From Neobacillus driksii (GTDB lineage Bacteria > Bacillota > Bacilli > Bacillales > Cytobacillaceae), in the NCBI RefSeq assembly GCF_013409995.1, contig NZ_JACCBX010000006.1, positions 122,437 through 186,436 of the forward strand: 64,000 bases of DNA. Reading direction: 5' to 3'. The notes beneath the pieces are model-generated. The model had not been told where the DNA came from. It was given only the letters and a program-made list of their open reading frames with translations, and made no database searches. Positions 42,543-51,050 of this stretch are shown here, in pieces (the stretch's first letter is position 1; the number at the start of each line of letters is the position of its first letter). The position numbers and the translations under genes were made by a program.

Positions 42543-42558
42543 TGGCACGCTTCTTGCA
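42543..42558 (+). promoter_or_regulatory. Sigma-54 (-24/-12) promoter 4
   Basis: TGGCACGCTTCTTGCA, a full match to TGGCACG-N4-TTGCA with GG and GC 10 bases apart. The start is expected near 42569, giving a leader of about 100 bases before the hydroxylase gene. The rest of the 548-base gap 42124-42671 shows only the cre-like site, hairpin and repeats listed separately. Confidence 0.92.
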
Positions 42559-42671
42559 ATGTTAGTTGGTATAGGATTCACACACCTTTTTACTATCTAC
42601 ACAGTGTGAAGATTAATTTTTTTGACGCAGTTATATTTGAATCCTAAAGACATATAAAAGGAGGGGTTTTC

Positions 42672-43802
42672 ATGTCGAAAGTAAAAAAGGTTCTTATTGT
42701 TGGAGGCGGCATTGGCGGGCTTGCGACGGCGATCGCGTTGCAAAAAGTTGGTATTGAAACAGAGATTGTTGAGAAGCAAAGGGAATGGAATGTTTATGGT
42801 GTTGGTATCATCCTTCAATCTAATGCACTAAGGGCAATTGATGCACTTGGGATTACAGAAGATTTATTAGCGGTGGGAACAACACACTCTGCCTTACATA
42901 TCCGGGACTCTCAGGGAAATATGATATTTGATGCACCTATTCATCCATCCGGGCAGTTCAATATGACAGGAGGTATACCGCGTAGAGACTTTCACGAAAT
43001 ATTGCTTCAAGCTGCCCTTAAAAATGGAACAAAGATACGAATGGGCATTACTGTTGAGATGATTGAAAATGCAGACAGCTTTGTTTATACAAAGTTTACC
43101 GATGGTACCTCAGGCACATATGACCTTGTGATTGGGGCTGATGGTGTTAGATCGAAGGTTCGTAATATGGTGTTTGGTGATATTGAACCAACATTTGTCG
43201 GACAAGCTGTTTGGCGTTATACCCTAAAGCGTCCGGCTGACCTCGAGAACATTACGATGTTTTATGGGCAGAAAGCAAAAGCTGGTATTGTTCCTATGAC
43301 AAAGGATAGTTGCTATGTTTTTGTTGTTACCGCGGAACCAGGAAACCCATGGAAGCAAGAGGAAAAGCTGCATGTTCTTATGCGTGAGGCCTTCCAGGAA
43401 TTTGGCGGCTTAATCGCAGAATTAAGCGAACAAATTACAGATCCGAAGGAAGTGGTGTATCGTCCGCTTGAAACCCTTATTGTCGAGAAACCTTGGTATC
43501 GGGACCGGGTTTTATTAATCGGTGACTCAGCCCATGCAACCGTTCCCCATTTAGCACAAGGCGCTGCCATGGCAATTGAGGATGCCCTCGTTTTATCGGA
43601 ATTGCTGCAAAAAGACGAACCAGTAGTAGATGTTTTAAATGAATTCATGGAAAGACGTTATGAACGCTGTAAATTTGTTGTTGATAATTCCAACACGTTG
43701 GTTAATTGGGAACTTTTGCAATTAGAAGGCAGACTGCCAAAAGAGAACAACCCGAACGCCATTGTGGCACAAAGTCTAATTAGAATGACAGAGGTCATCT
43801 AG
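42672..43802 (+). CDS. FAD-dependent aromatic hydroxylase (salicylate / 6-hydroxynicotinate monooxygenase-like)
   Basis: A 376-residue class A flavoprotein monooxygenase. It has the FAD-binding GGGIGG (near residue 11), the DG motif in VIGADGVRSKV, and the GD motif in LIGDSAHATVPHLAQGA. The family hydroxylates, and sometimes decarboxylates, phenolic or hydroxypyridine acids using NAD(P)H and O2. AAAGGAGG lies before the ATG. It is the first gene behind sigma-54 promoter 4 and opens a probable route of ring hydroxylation, extradiol cleavage and hydrolysis. The exact substrate cannot be decided. Confidence 0.88.
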   Translation: MSKVKKVLIVGGGIGGLATAIALQKVGIETEIVEKQREWNVYGVGIILQSNALRAIDALGITEDLLAVGTTHSALHIRDSQGNMIFDAPIHPSGQFNMTGGIPRRDFHEILLQAALKNGTKIRMGITVEMIENADSFVYTKFTDGTSGTYDLVIGADGVRSKVRNMVFGDIEPTFVGQAVWRYTLKRPADLENITMFYGQKAKAGIVPMTKDSCYVFVVTAEPGNPWKQEEKLHVLMREAFQEFGGLIAELSEQITDPKEVVYRPLETLIVEKPWYRDRVLLIGDSAHATVPHLAQGAAMAIEDALVLSELLQKDEPVVDVLNEFMERRYERCKFVVDNSNTLVNWELLQLEGRLPKENNPNAIVAQSLIRMTEVI

Positions 43803-43861
43803 AAGACTTCAGAACAACGTAAGGACTCAAAAAATTATAAAGAGTATGGAGTGTAGTAATT

Positions 43862-44968
43862 ATGTGGCATTATTTTCCTGAACATTATATGTGGTCTTAT
43901 CAAATTGTAAGGATGTTTAGCCAAGCCCATTTTGGAGGCGGCGAAGTGAACGAAATTCTAGAAGCAGCCGGAAATATTACGCTGGGTGATACGGATAGTT
44001 TCCATTATGCATGGATGGGAGCTGGCAATCGGACACTTGCTGTGGCAAATGAAGCCCAGGACAAAGAACAGATTGAAACAGCCCGAGCGGCCTATTTGCG
44101 GGCTTCCAACTATATCAGAACCGCTGAGTTTTTCCTTCAGCCGGATGATCCTAGAAAAATACCAACCTATTTAAAAGGTGTGGAATCCTTTAGAAAAGGA
44201 GCGGAGATGCTTGAAAACCCGCCAAAGGCAGTACAAGTTCCCTATGAAAACTCTTTTCTGCCAGGATACTTTTTCGCTGTACCAGGCAAAAAAGAATCAC
44301 CATTAGTGATTATGTTTGGCGGACTTGATTCGACTGCAGAGGAACTTTATTTTGGTCCTGCACAGCTGTTAAATGAACGGGGAATTGCTCTCCTTGCAAT
44401 TGATGGTCCAGGTCAAGGAGGAGCATTAAGGTTAAACCATATTTCATCTCGCTACGATTACAATGTCGCAGGTACTGCTGCATATGAATGGGCTACAGAA
44501 AACCTTGATATCGATCCAAATCGAGTTGGAATCATGGCTGTTTCAATGGGTGGATATATGGCAGCAAGATCAGCAGCCTTTGAACCACGATTCAAGGCAT
44601 GTGCCGTTTGGGGTGCTGTTTATGATTATCAATCAGTATGGGCAAGGCGCCCGGATAACCATCCGTTAGCAAAGATTCTTCAGCATGTTGTCGGTACCGA
44701 ATCAATGGAAGAGGCACGGAAAAAGTTAGACCTCTTTAACCTTAGAGGGGTAGCAGAAAAAATTAGTATGCCAACCTACATTGTTCATGGTGAAGATGAT
44801 CGTCAGGTCTCTGTCGAGAATGCTTACAATCTATACAATGATTTAACCTGCCCAAGATGGTTGAAGGTTGTCGCTAAAAGCAATCCGGGTTCCGCTCATT
44901 GCCAGGTGGATAACGTTACCGAGACTTACGAGATGTACGATTGGCTCAAACTTCAATTGAACGCTTAA
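43862..44968 (+). CDS. Alpha/beta hydrolase, 2,6-dihydroxypseudooxynicotine hydrolase / FrsA-like
   Basis: A 368-residue protein with a helical N-terminal cap (about residues 1-120) and an alpha/beta hydrolase core. The nucleophile elbow is VSMGGY, the acid is in HGEDDRQ, and the His is in GSAHCQ. Oxyanion-region residues are in MFGGLDST. Length and cap fit the group containing 2,6-dihydroxypseudooxynicotine hydrolase, which cleaves C-C bonds of 1,3-diketone-like substrates. Following a hydroxylase and preceding an extradiol dioxygenase, it probably hydrolyses the ring-cleavage product. A GTAGTAAT-type leader has only a weak ribosome binding site (GGAGTG). Confidence 0.85.
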   Translation: MWHYFPEHYMWSYQIVRMFSQAHFGGGEVNEILEAAGNITLGDTDSFHYAWMGAGNRTLAVANEAQDKEQIETARAAYLRASNYIRTAEFFLQPDDPRKIPTYLKGVESFRKGAEMLENPPKAVQVPYENSFLPGYFFAVPGKKESPLVIMFGGLDSTAEELYFGPAQLLNERGIALLAIDGPGQGGALRLNHISSRYDYNVAGTAAYEWATENLDIDPNRVGIMAVSMGGYMAARSAAFEPRFKACAVWGAVYDYQSVWARRPDNHPLAKILQHVVGTESMEEARKKLDLFNLRGVAEKISMPTYIVHGEDDRQVSVENAYNLYNDLTCPRWLKVVAKSNPGSAHCQVDNVTETYEMYDWLKLQLNA

Positions 44969-45003
44969 AAAAATAATTTTCATTTATTAGGAGGAAAAAA
45001 ATC

Positions 45004-45948
45004 ATGCCAAAAAGAAATCACTTTATCTCTCAATTAGCCCACGTGGAACTTTTAAGTCCAAAACCAGAAGAGTCTGTAAAATTTTTCAAGGATATATTGG
45101 GAATGGAGGAATCCGGTAGAATTGGTCAATCTGTTTACATGCGTGCATGGGGGGAGTTTTTTCATCACAGTTTAAAGATAACAGAAGCAAAAACGAATGG
45201 GGTTGGACATATTAGCTGGCGTGCGGAAAGTGATGAAGATTTACTGGATGCCGTTCAATACATCGAGAACATGGGTTGCGGTAAAGGCTGGATTGATGGA
45301 GACCTCGGACATGGAAGAGCCTATCAATATTACTCTCCAGATGGACATTTAGAAGAAATTTTTTGGGATGTAGAGCTAGCTGAAATCCCAGATCATCTGA
45401 AAAGTAAATGGAGATCGCGTCCGCAAAAAAATCCAAGCCGCGGCGCCTCTGTAAGACGATTAGACCATGTGACACTATGGACGAGTGATGTAACACGTCA
45501 CACAAATTTCTATAAAGAGTTAGGTTTTAAACACAATGAAGGAATTGTTATTCCTAATGGTACAGAGGTTGGTTCTTTACTAGCTGTTTCAAGCTTATCA
45601 CATGAAATTGCCTTATTTGCTGATTTTAGGAAGGAACATGGACAGCTGAACCATTTATGTTTTGCAGTGGAAAATCGAGATCAAGTGCTTGAGACTGCTG
45701 ATTACGTTGTTGATAACGGTTACAGGTTAGAGATGAAACCATTTAAACATGCTGTAGGTGAGGCGTTTACGACATATGCGATTGAACCAGGCGGCAATCG
45801 GATTGAAATCTATGGCGGTTCTCCACTGTACTTTGCCCCAGATTACGGTCCTAAGATGTGGAAGGTGGAGGAAAATCCGAACGATGCGTGGGATGAAGTC
45901 AATATTTTTGAATCTGCACAGTTTGATAGTATCAAAGAAAAAGCTTAA
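45004..45948 (+). CDS. Type I extradiol ring-cleavage dioxygenase (VOC family)
   Basis: A 314-residue protein with two vicinal-oxygen-chelate domains, as in catechol 2,3-dioxygenases. In the C-terminal domain the 2-His-1-Glu iron site is visible: His in RLDHVTLWT, His in QLNHLCFAV and Glu in GNRIEIYGG. The N-terminal domain keeps HVELLSP and HLEEIFWD but is not expected to bind metal. GGAGG lies before the ATG. In the operon order hydroxylase, hydrolase, dioxygenase, FAH protein, it should open a catechol-like ring made by the hydroxylase. Confidence 0.88.
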   Translation: MPKRNHFISQLAHVELLSPKPEESVKFFKDILGMEESGRIGQSVYMRAWGEFFHHSLKITEAKTNGVGHISWRAESDEDLLDAVQYIENMGCGKGWIDGDLGHGRAYQYYSPDGHLEEIFWDVELAEIPDHLKSKWRSRPQKNPSRGASVRRLDHVTLWTSDVTRHTNFYKELGFKHNEGIVIPNGTEVGSLLAVSSLSHEIALFADFRKEHGQLNHLCFAVENRDQVLETADYVVDNGYRLEMKPFKHAVGEAFTTYAIEPGGNRIEIYGGSPLYFAPDYGPKMWKVEENPNDAWDEVNIFESAQFDSIKEKA

Positions 45949-45979
45949 ATCTATCATTTTTTAGAGGTTCAATGAACGT

Positions 45980-46018
45980 AATAAAGGACGTCTAAGTAGA
46001 TGTCCTTTATTAGTTTTA
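45980..46018 (+). terminator. Internal terminator-like hairpin
   Basis: AATAAAGGACGTCT pairs with AGATGTCCTTTATT (one G-U pair), followed by AGTTTT. It lies between the dioxygenase and FAH genes; the weak T-run suggests partial termination. Confidence 0.6.
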
Positions 46019-46039
46019 ATAGATTAGGAGATGTGGAAT

Positions 46040-46945
46040 ATGAAATTTATTACTTTTCGAAATCCAAAAGGTGAACAACGTGCTGGATGGCTGCGCGGCG
46101 AGGAAGTAGTGGATATGCAGCTTGCTAGTCAAGGGAAATTACCAGCTAGTATTCGCGAATTGCTGGAACACCAAGGTGCCTATATGCCAGTTATCCAATC
46201 AATAGAAAAAAAGGTTCATCCAACCTACTCAATTGAAGAAGTAGAATTGCTTGCGCCGCTGCCAAATCCATGCACGTTCCGGGATTATGTTGCATTTGAA
46301 ACACATGTAAAAAACGCAGCCGCAACACATGGAAACACGGTTGCCCCAGAATGGTATGAAGTACCAATCTTTTATTTTTCAAACCCGAATGTCATGAGGG
46401 GACCCGGTGAAGATGTGGCAAGACCTAAGAAGTGTGTGAAATTGGATTATGAATTAGAAATGGCTTGTATCATCGGAAAAGAAGGGAAAAACATTAAAGC
46501 AAGTGAAGCTGAGGAGTATATTTTCGGATATACGATTTTGAATGATTGGTCTGCCCGAGACTTGCAGGCTCAGGAAATGAAGGTTTTACTCGGTCCAGCA
46601 AAGGGAAAAGATTTTGCTACTTCTATAGGTCCATGGATTGTTACAAAAGATGAATTGGAGCCATATAAAATTGATGATGTCTTTGACCTGGAAATGACGG
46701 CTAAGGTAAACGGAGAAAAGTGGTCACATGGGAATTTTAAAAACATTTACTATTCATTCGGTCAAATGATCGAGCGGGCTTCCGAGGACGTCACCTTGTA
46801 TCCCGGCGACATCATCGGCTCAGGAACCGTCGGGTTTGGCTGCGTTTTAGAATTGGGAACTGACAAGTACCGCTGGCTTGAGCCTGGTGATGAAGTAGAA
46901 TTGGAAATTACGGGACTTGGCGTATTAAAAAGCAGGATTGTTTAA
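46040..46945 (+). CDS. Fumarylacetoacetate hydrolase-family protein
   Basis: A 301-residue FAH-fold enzyme. The metal-binding carboxylates lie in LDYELEMACIIG and the core motif GKDFATSIGPW is clear. Family members hydrolyse, hydrate or decarboxylate beta-diketo acids and other ring-cleavage products. The ATG at 46040 is preferred over 46031 because AGGAG at 46026-46030 has proper spacing only to it. It probably performs the late step of the aromatic route begun at 42672. Confidence 0.87.
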   Translation: MKFITFRNPKGEQRAGWLRGEEVVDMQLASQGKLPASIRELLEHQGAYMPVIQSIEKKVHPTYSIEEVELLAPLPNPCTFRDYVAFETHVKNAAATHGNTVAPEWYEVPIFYFSNPNVMRGPGEDVARPKKCVKLDYELEMACIIGKEGKNIKASEAEEYIFGYTILNDWSARDLQAQEMKVLLGPAKGKDFATSIGPWIVTKDELEPYKIDDVFDLEMTAKVNGEKWSHGNFKNIYYSFGQMIERASEDVTLYPGDIIGSGTVGFGCVLELGTDKYRWLEPGDEVELEITGLGVLKSRIV

Positions 46946-46979
46946 TTGTAGGAGATGGTAGGTGGGGAAGAATAGGGGA

Positions 46980-47159
46980 ATTTGATAGAATTGGTCCTCA
47001 TGGAAGGCTTATGAGGTCCAATATATTGGAGATTTGATAAAAATGGTCCTCATGGAAGGCTCATGAGACCCAACATCACGGGAGTTTCGTAGAAATGGTC
47101 CTCATGAGGGGTTCATGAAGCCCAATCTGTTCAAAATTTGACAGGTAAAGGCCCCATGA
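46980..47159 (+). repeat. Imperfect tandem repeats of about 52 bp, each able to form a hairpin
   Basis: Three and a half units start near 46980, 47032, 47085 and 47136. The core ATGGTCCTCATGGAAGGC...ATGAG is shared, and each unit holds the inverted pair GG-CCTCAT/ATGAGG-CC. The array fills most of the 291-base gap between the FAH and SDR genes. The units have diverged by substitutions and small indels. Confidence 0.8.
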
Positions 47160-47236
47160 AAAAAACGTACTACATCAATCGGCATAAATGCTTAATTGGT
47201 AAGGTCTCATTTTATCTTGTATGAGGGGGAGACTCA

Positions 47237-48007
47237 ATGCCCAAAAGATTTGAAGGTAAGGTTTGCTTAGTCAGTGGTGCGGGTTCAGGAATCGGACAGG
47301 AAACAGCAATTTCTTTTGCAATGGAAGGAGCAAAAGTTATCGTAGCTGACATTAATGATGAAGGTGGGCAGCAAACCTTAGCTTCTATTGAATCAATTGG
47401 TGGAGATGCGTTTTTTATTAAAAGTGATGTTTCAAAAAGTGCTGATGGGGATGCGATGGTTCAAGCAGCTGTGGAGCATTTTGGACGGCTGGATCATGCG
47501 GTAAATTGTGCAGGGATAACGGGTGGTGTAAGTATTCCAACACATGAGTATCCGGAGGATCGCTGGCATCAAGTGTTAGCGGTGAATCTCACCGGCATGT
47601 GGTATTCCGTAAAAGCCCAATTAAACCAAATGCTGAAACAAGGTGGAGGAACAATTGTTAATGTTTCCTCTGCTGCCGGCTTAAAAGGACATCCCAATAA
47701 TGTTCCTTATTCAGCCACGAAGCATGGCGTGATTGGGTTAACGAAAACAGCCGCACTTGAATATGCAACGAAACATATTCGCGTGAATGCTGTTTGTCCA
47801 ACCGCAATTGACACACCGATGATTATGGATGGCCGTTTGAATTTAAGAAGTAACCAGGAATTAAGAGAAAAGTTTACAAATGAGCAGGCGATGATGAGGA
47901 TGGGTCAGCCTAAAGAGGTAGCCGATGTCATTTTGTGGTTGAGTTCGAATGAATCGTCTTTTATTACCGGCCATGCCATGCCGGTTGATGGCGGTGCATT
48001 TGCATAG
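47237..48007 (+). CDS. SDR-family oxidoreductase of the aromatic cluster
   Basis: A 256-residue classical SDR. It has the cofactor motif SGAGSGIG at about residues 14-21, NCAG near 90, and the catalytic Ser/Tyr/Lys in VSSAAG and VPYSATKHG. The stretch ending GHAMPVDGGAFA is the usual C terminus. AGGGGGA precedes the ATG. It lies after the repeat array and before the cyclase, in the same direction as the sigma-54 operon; it may oxidise a dihydrodiol or hydroxyacid intermediate. Confidence 0.88.
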   Translation: MPKRFEGKVCLVSGAGSGIGQETAISFAMEGAKVIVADINDEGGQQTLASIESIGGDAFFIKSDVSKSADGDAMVQAAVEHFGRLDHAVNCAGITGGVSIPTHEYPEDRWHQVLAVNLTGMWYSVKAQLNQMLKQGGGTIVNVSSAAGLKGHPNNVPYSATKHGVIGLTKTAALEYATKHIRVNAVCPTAIDTPMIMDGRLNLRSNQELREKFTNEQAMMRMGQPKEVADVILWLSSNESSFITGHAMPVDGGAFA

Positions 48008-48057
48008 TAGAACAAAATCCTCATTAATAAATAGCTAACAAAAACGGAGGGCGACGT

Positions 48058-48813
48058 ATGTCTAAAATAATAGATTTAAGTGTTTCAATCGAAGAAGAGT
48101 TAAAAGATCCACTTCCATTTTCAATCCGATATGAAACGCATGAAGAGGGTGCTGAATTTGGAGCAAAGCTGGTTGGTGTCACACCGAATGATTTTCCAGA
48201 GCGAAAGGGACTTGCCGGGGAGTTTCTGTCTCTAACAAGCCATGCCGGCACCCATGTCGATGCACCATGGCATTATTGGCCAACAGCAGAAGGGAAACCT
48301 GCAAGGACCATCGATGAGCTCCCACTTGAATGGTTTTTCAATGATGGGGTTGTACTTGACTTTACCGACAAGCCTGCTGGTTATGCAGTAACCATTTCGG
48401 ACCTTCAGGAAAAATTACAAAAAATAGAATATCAATTAAAGCCGTTTGATATTGTGATGATTCGCTGTGATGCGTATAAAAATAGATACGAACCCAATTA
48501 TAGTGAAATACATGTAGGGGTATCGGCTGAGGCCACTCTTTGGCTAATTGATCAAGGCATAAAAGTGATGGGGACAGACGGCTGGGGCTGGGATACTCCA
48601 CTGTCCATTCAAGCAGCGGATTATAAGGAAAATCCACGCCCAGGTGTACTTTGGGCAGCTCATTATGCTGGTAAAGAGAAAGAATATTGCCAAATTGAAA
48701 AACTAGCAAACTTGGATCAATTACCACCATATGGATTTAAGGTTTCGGTTTTCCCAGTGAAAATTAAGGGTGCAAGCGGAGGCTGGACCCGTGCAGTAGC
48801 TATATTAGATTAA
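48058..48813 (+). CDS. Cyclase-family metal-dependent hydrolase (kynurenine formamidase fold)
   Basis: A 251-residue protein of the family named for polyketide cyclases, which includes bacterial kynurenine formamidase and isatin hydrolase. The metal motif HxGTHxDxxxH is present as SHAGTHVDAPWH. A second conserved segment is VMGTDGWGWDTP. Such enzymes hydrolyse amide, formamide or lactam bonds. ACGGAGGGCG precedes the ATG. It is the last gene of the cluster before a bidirectional terminator. A hydrolysable N-containing ring or amide in the substrate would explain it. Confidence 0.87.
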   Translation: MSKIIDLSVSIEEELKDPLPFSIRYETHEEGAEFGAKLVGVTPNDFPERKGLAGEFLSLTSHAGTHVDAPWHYWPTAEGKPARTIDELPLEWFFNDGVVLDFTDKPAGYAVTISDLQEKLQKIEYQLKPFDIVMIRCDAYKNRYEPNYSEIHVGVSAEATLWLIDQGIKVMGTDGWGWDTPLSIQAADYKENPRPGVLWAAHYAGKEKEYCQIEKLANLDQLPPYGFKVSVFPVKIKGASGGWTRAVAILD

Positions 48814-49025
48814 AGCGACTCTATAAATGATTTGAATATATATAGTATTGATATCACTGTAAACGAAATTGTATATTTCTCTAATAAATCATACTGCCCT
48901 ATACTTTTTATAATTTTCTTCTTATTATCGTTCCTACTTAAGGAAACTGCACCAGTAAAAGTTTCGCCTAAGATTTCAGAAGATTCTGCTATCAACACCA
49001 CTATCTAAACTAGAAGTCTATGAAC

Positions 49026-49067
49026 GACTAAAGGCACCAGAATTTATCTATTCCAGTGCCTTTAGTC
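49026..49067. terminator. Bidirectional terminator between convergent gene sets
   Basis: GACTAAAGGCAC pairs with GTGCCTTTAGTC, with further pairing inside (GAA/TTC). It separates the cyclase (+) from the decarboxylase (-). The preceding 200 bases hold no convincing gene. Confidence 0.75.
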
Positions 49068-49074
49068 ATTCATT

Positions 49075-50013
49075 TTATCTATCTAATAAAGAATTTACGC
49101 CGTTTAGGAATTTTCCTTCAGGCGGCCATACAGAAAGGTCGAATGGATAATCAGATCCTGGAACAACTCTGTCTGCACCAACTGCTTTTACCAGGAATTC
49201 GAGACTTTCTTTATTCCACAATACAGTATCATACCAAAAGCGTTTCAAGTATTCAGACGGGTGTGCAGTAAGGTTGGAGGATACAAGTTTCCACTGCTCA
49301 TACCCTTTGTCCAGCCGGCCAATCTGATAAGGTAAGAAACCTCCGCCATGGGCAAAAAGGATTCTTACGTTTGGGTATCTGTCAATTTGTCCGCTTAATA
49401 AAAGATCCGTCGCACAAACAGTCGTTTCCCAGGGCACCCCAATTAAATTGGGCATCATTCTTCTATTTAATCGAGGGTCTTCACACAACAATGGATGGAT
49501 AAAGACGATTGCTTTTTGGCGATTTGCTTCTTCAAAAAATGGTGTGAAATAATCATCTGATAACATCTGACCAGGAAGGCCAGGACCGATAATGACTCCT
49601 TTTAATCCGAGATTCATGGCATTTTGTAAGACTTGGGCTGCTTTGTCTGGGTTCGTAAGGGGTACGGTGCCTAATGCTGAGATTCTCTGGGATGCTGATT
49701 TAGACCACTGTGCCAATGAATGATTGTAAACGTTTGAAATATCGGTTGCAATTTCATCAGGAAAATCATAAAGGAAAAGCTGTGGGATAGGAGAAACGAC
49801 AGAATGAATTACGCCGGCGCTCTCTTGTTCGGTTAAATAGATTTCACTGTCAGTAAAGGCTTTTTTTAGTTCAAAGCCCCATTTTTCGTTTATAAATAAA
49901 AACTCATCTTTGTTTTCTTCTTTTCGAATCCATTTGGCATTTACTTTTTTCTTGTTATCCTTTAGCCAGGTAATAACATCAGATGGGATAAAATGAGTAT
50001 GAAAGTCATGCAT
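49075..50013 (-). CDS. praH: Amidohydrolase-family decarboxylase, likely 5-carboxy-2-hydroxymuconate-6-semialdehyde decarboxylase
   Basis: A 312-residue member of the ACMSD-type amidohydrolase group. Zinc-site residues are the N-terminal HxH (H5, H7 in DFHTHFIP), a mid His in FIHP, the HGGG motif and the Asp in GSDYPFD. In the Paenibacillus protocatechuate 2,3-cleavage pathway, PraH of this family removes CO2 from the ring-cleavage product. Here the gene lies divergently next to genes for all the following steps, which supports that role. AAAAAGGAGC precedes the ATG. It is transcribed behind the IclR gene, 23 bases apart. Confidence 0.75.
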   Translation of the reverse strand: MHDFHTHFIPSDVITWLKDNKKKVNAKWIRKEENKDEFLFINEKWGFELKKAFTDSEIYLTEQESAGVIHSVVSPIPQLFLYDFPDEIATDISNVYNHSLAQWSKSASQRISALGTVPLTNPDKAAQVLQNAMNLGLKGVIIGPGLPGQMLSDDYFTPFFEEANRQKAIVFIHPLLCEDPRLNRRMMPNLIGVPWETTVCATDLLLSGQIDRYPNVRILFAHGGGFLPYQIGRLDKGYEQWKLVSSNLTAHPSEYLKRFWYDTVLWNKESLEFLVKAVGADRVVPGSDYPFDLSVWPPEGKFLNGVNSLLDR

Positions 50014-50036
50014 ATGATAAGCTCCTTTTTATAAAA

Positions 50037-50822
50037 TTAGCCTCTGTATCCCATTCGATCAGAGACTTCCTTTGCCGCGGCTATTATTTTCTTGGCAAAA
50101 CCTTGAACCTTATGAGATTGAATTCTTTGTTTCGGCCCGACAACTGACAAGGCTGCAATCACTTTACCTCTATAATCGTAAACGGGTGCAGCAATGGAAT
50201 TCACTCCTTCATTTAGCTCTTCAAAACTAGTAGAATAACCATTTTTCTTAATTTCTTTTAAATTAGCAAGGAGTTTAATGGGGTCTGTAATCGTATTTTT
50301 TGTGTATTTTTCTAAGCCTTGTTCGAGGACTGCGTTAACCAGTTCCTCATCTGCATAGGCAAGCAGCACTTTACCAGAGCTTGTACAGTGTGGAGGATTT
50401 CTTCGGCCAACATGGGTTAAGAATCTTACGGGATGATTACATTCTACTTTTTGTAAATAAATAACTTCTAGTTTATCTATAACAGAAATATGAGCGGTTT
50501 CACCAAGGTTTTCAACAAGCCGGTTTAAAACTGGGTAAGATTCTCGGTAAACATCTGTATTACTATTAACGATACTGCTTAACGATAGAAGTGAGAGGCC
50601 AAGACTATATTTTTTCGTTTCAGGGTCTTTGTGAACAAAGCCTTCACTAGCCAGTGTTGCCATCGTTCGGCTAACCGTGCTTTTATTAAGTCCAAGTGAG
50701 GTCGAAATATCACTAACTTTTTTTTCAGGCTCATCCATCGTAAAGCTTTTTAATATTCTTAGCGCATTCTTAACAGAGGAAAGATATTGATCCTCTTGAT
50801 TTTTAAGTTCCAAGTGACTCAC
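50037..50822 (-). CDS. IclR-family transcriptional regulator of the protocatechuate cluster
   Basis: A 261-residue regulator with an N-terminal winged helix (VSDISTSLGLNKSTVSRTMATL) and the IclR effector domain (GRRNPPHCTSSGKVLLAY, SIAAPVYDYRGKVIAALSV). The annotated GTG start at 50822 has AAGGA only about 3 bases away; an in-frame TTG nine bases further in has better spacing. IclR proteins such as PobR and PcaR/PcaU often control aromatic acid pathways. It lies head-to-head with the pra operon and in front of praH, with two related palindromes in the shared control region. Confidence 0.87.
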   Translation of the reverse strand: MSHLELKNQEDQYLSSVKNALRILKSFTMDEPEKKVSDISTSLGLNKSTVSRTMATLASEGFVHKDPETKKYSLGLSLLSLSSIVNSNTDVYRESYPVLNRLVENLGETAHISVIDKLEVIYLQKVECNHPVRFLTHVGRRNPPHCTSSGKVLLAYADEELVNAVLEQGLEKYTKNTITDPIKLLANLKEIKKNGYSTSFEELNEGVNSIAAPVYDYRGKVIAALSVVGPKQRIQSHKVQGFAKKIIAAAKEVSDRMGYRG

Positions 50823-50847
50823 ATCCTTGTTTCAAAATAGAAAACAA

Positions 50848-50966
50848 TGTTGTTCTATAGTACGCAATATAGCAGAAAGTTTTTTAAAAGAAAAGGGAAA
50901 ATTAAAATAATTTGAACTATTAAAATTTATTTTAAAATTCTTCATACTTGTTGCATATAGAGCAAC
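50848..50966. promoter_or_regulatory. Divergent control region with two related palindromes
   Basis: TGTTGTTCTATAGTACGCAA (50848-50867) and TGTTGCATATAGAGCAAC (50949-50966) share TGTTG, ATAG and GCAA. The second is a GTTGC-N7-GCAAC palindrome. A further GTTGTATGTGA lies at 50973-50983. One site is near each divergent gene, as expected for an IclR-type operator pair. I could not place core promoters with confidence. Confidence 0.45.
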
Positions 50967-51050
50967 ACGAGCGTTGTATGTGAAACTGGGAAGCGTTACC
51001 ATCAAATTGTGAATATTAATAAAATTTTTCCAATTAGGAGGAATCAGGAC

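Noticed and set aside
46980..47159. Possible CRISPR array
   Set aside because: Repeats are diverged throughout, there are no unique spacers between conserved repeats, and no cas genes are near.
50986..51000. cre site upstream of praB (GGGAAGCGTTACCA)
   Set aside because: At least three of the conserved positions differ from the consensus, so I did not list it.
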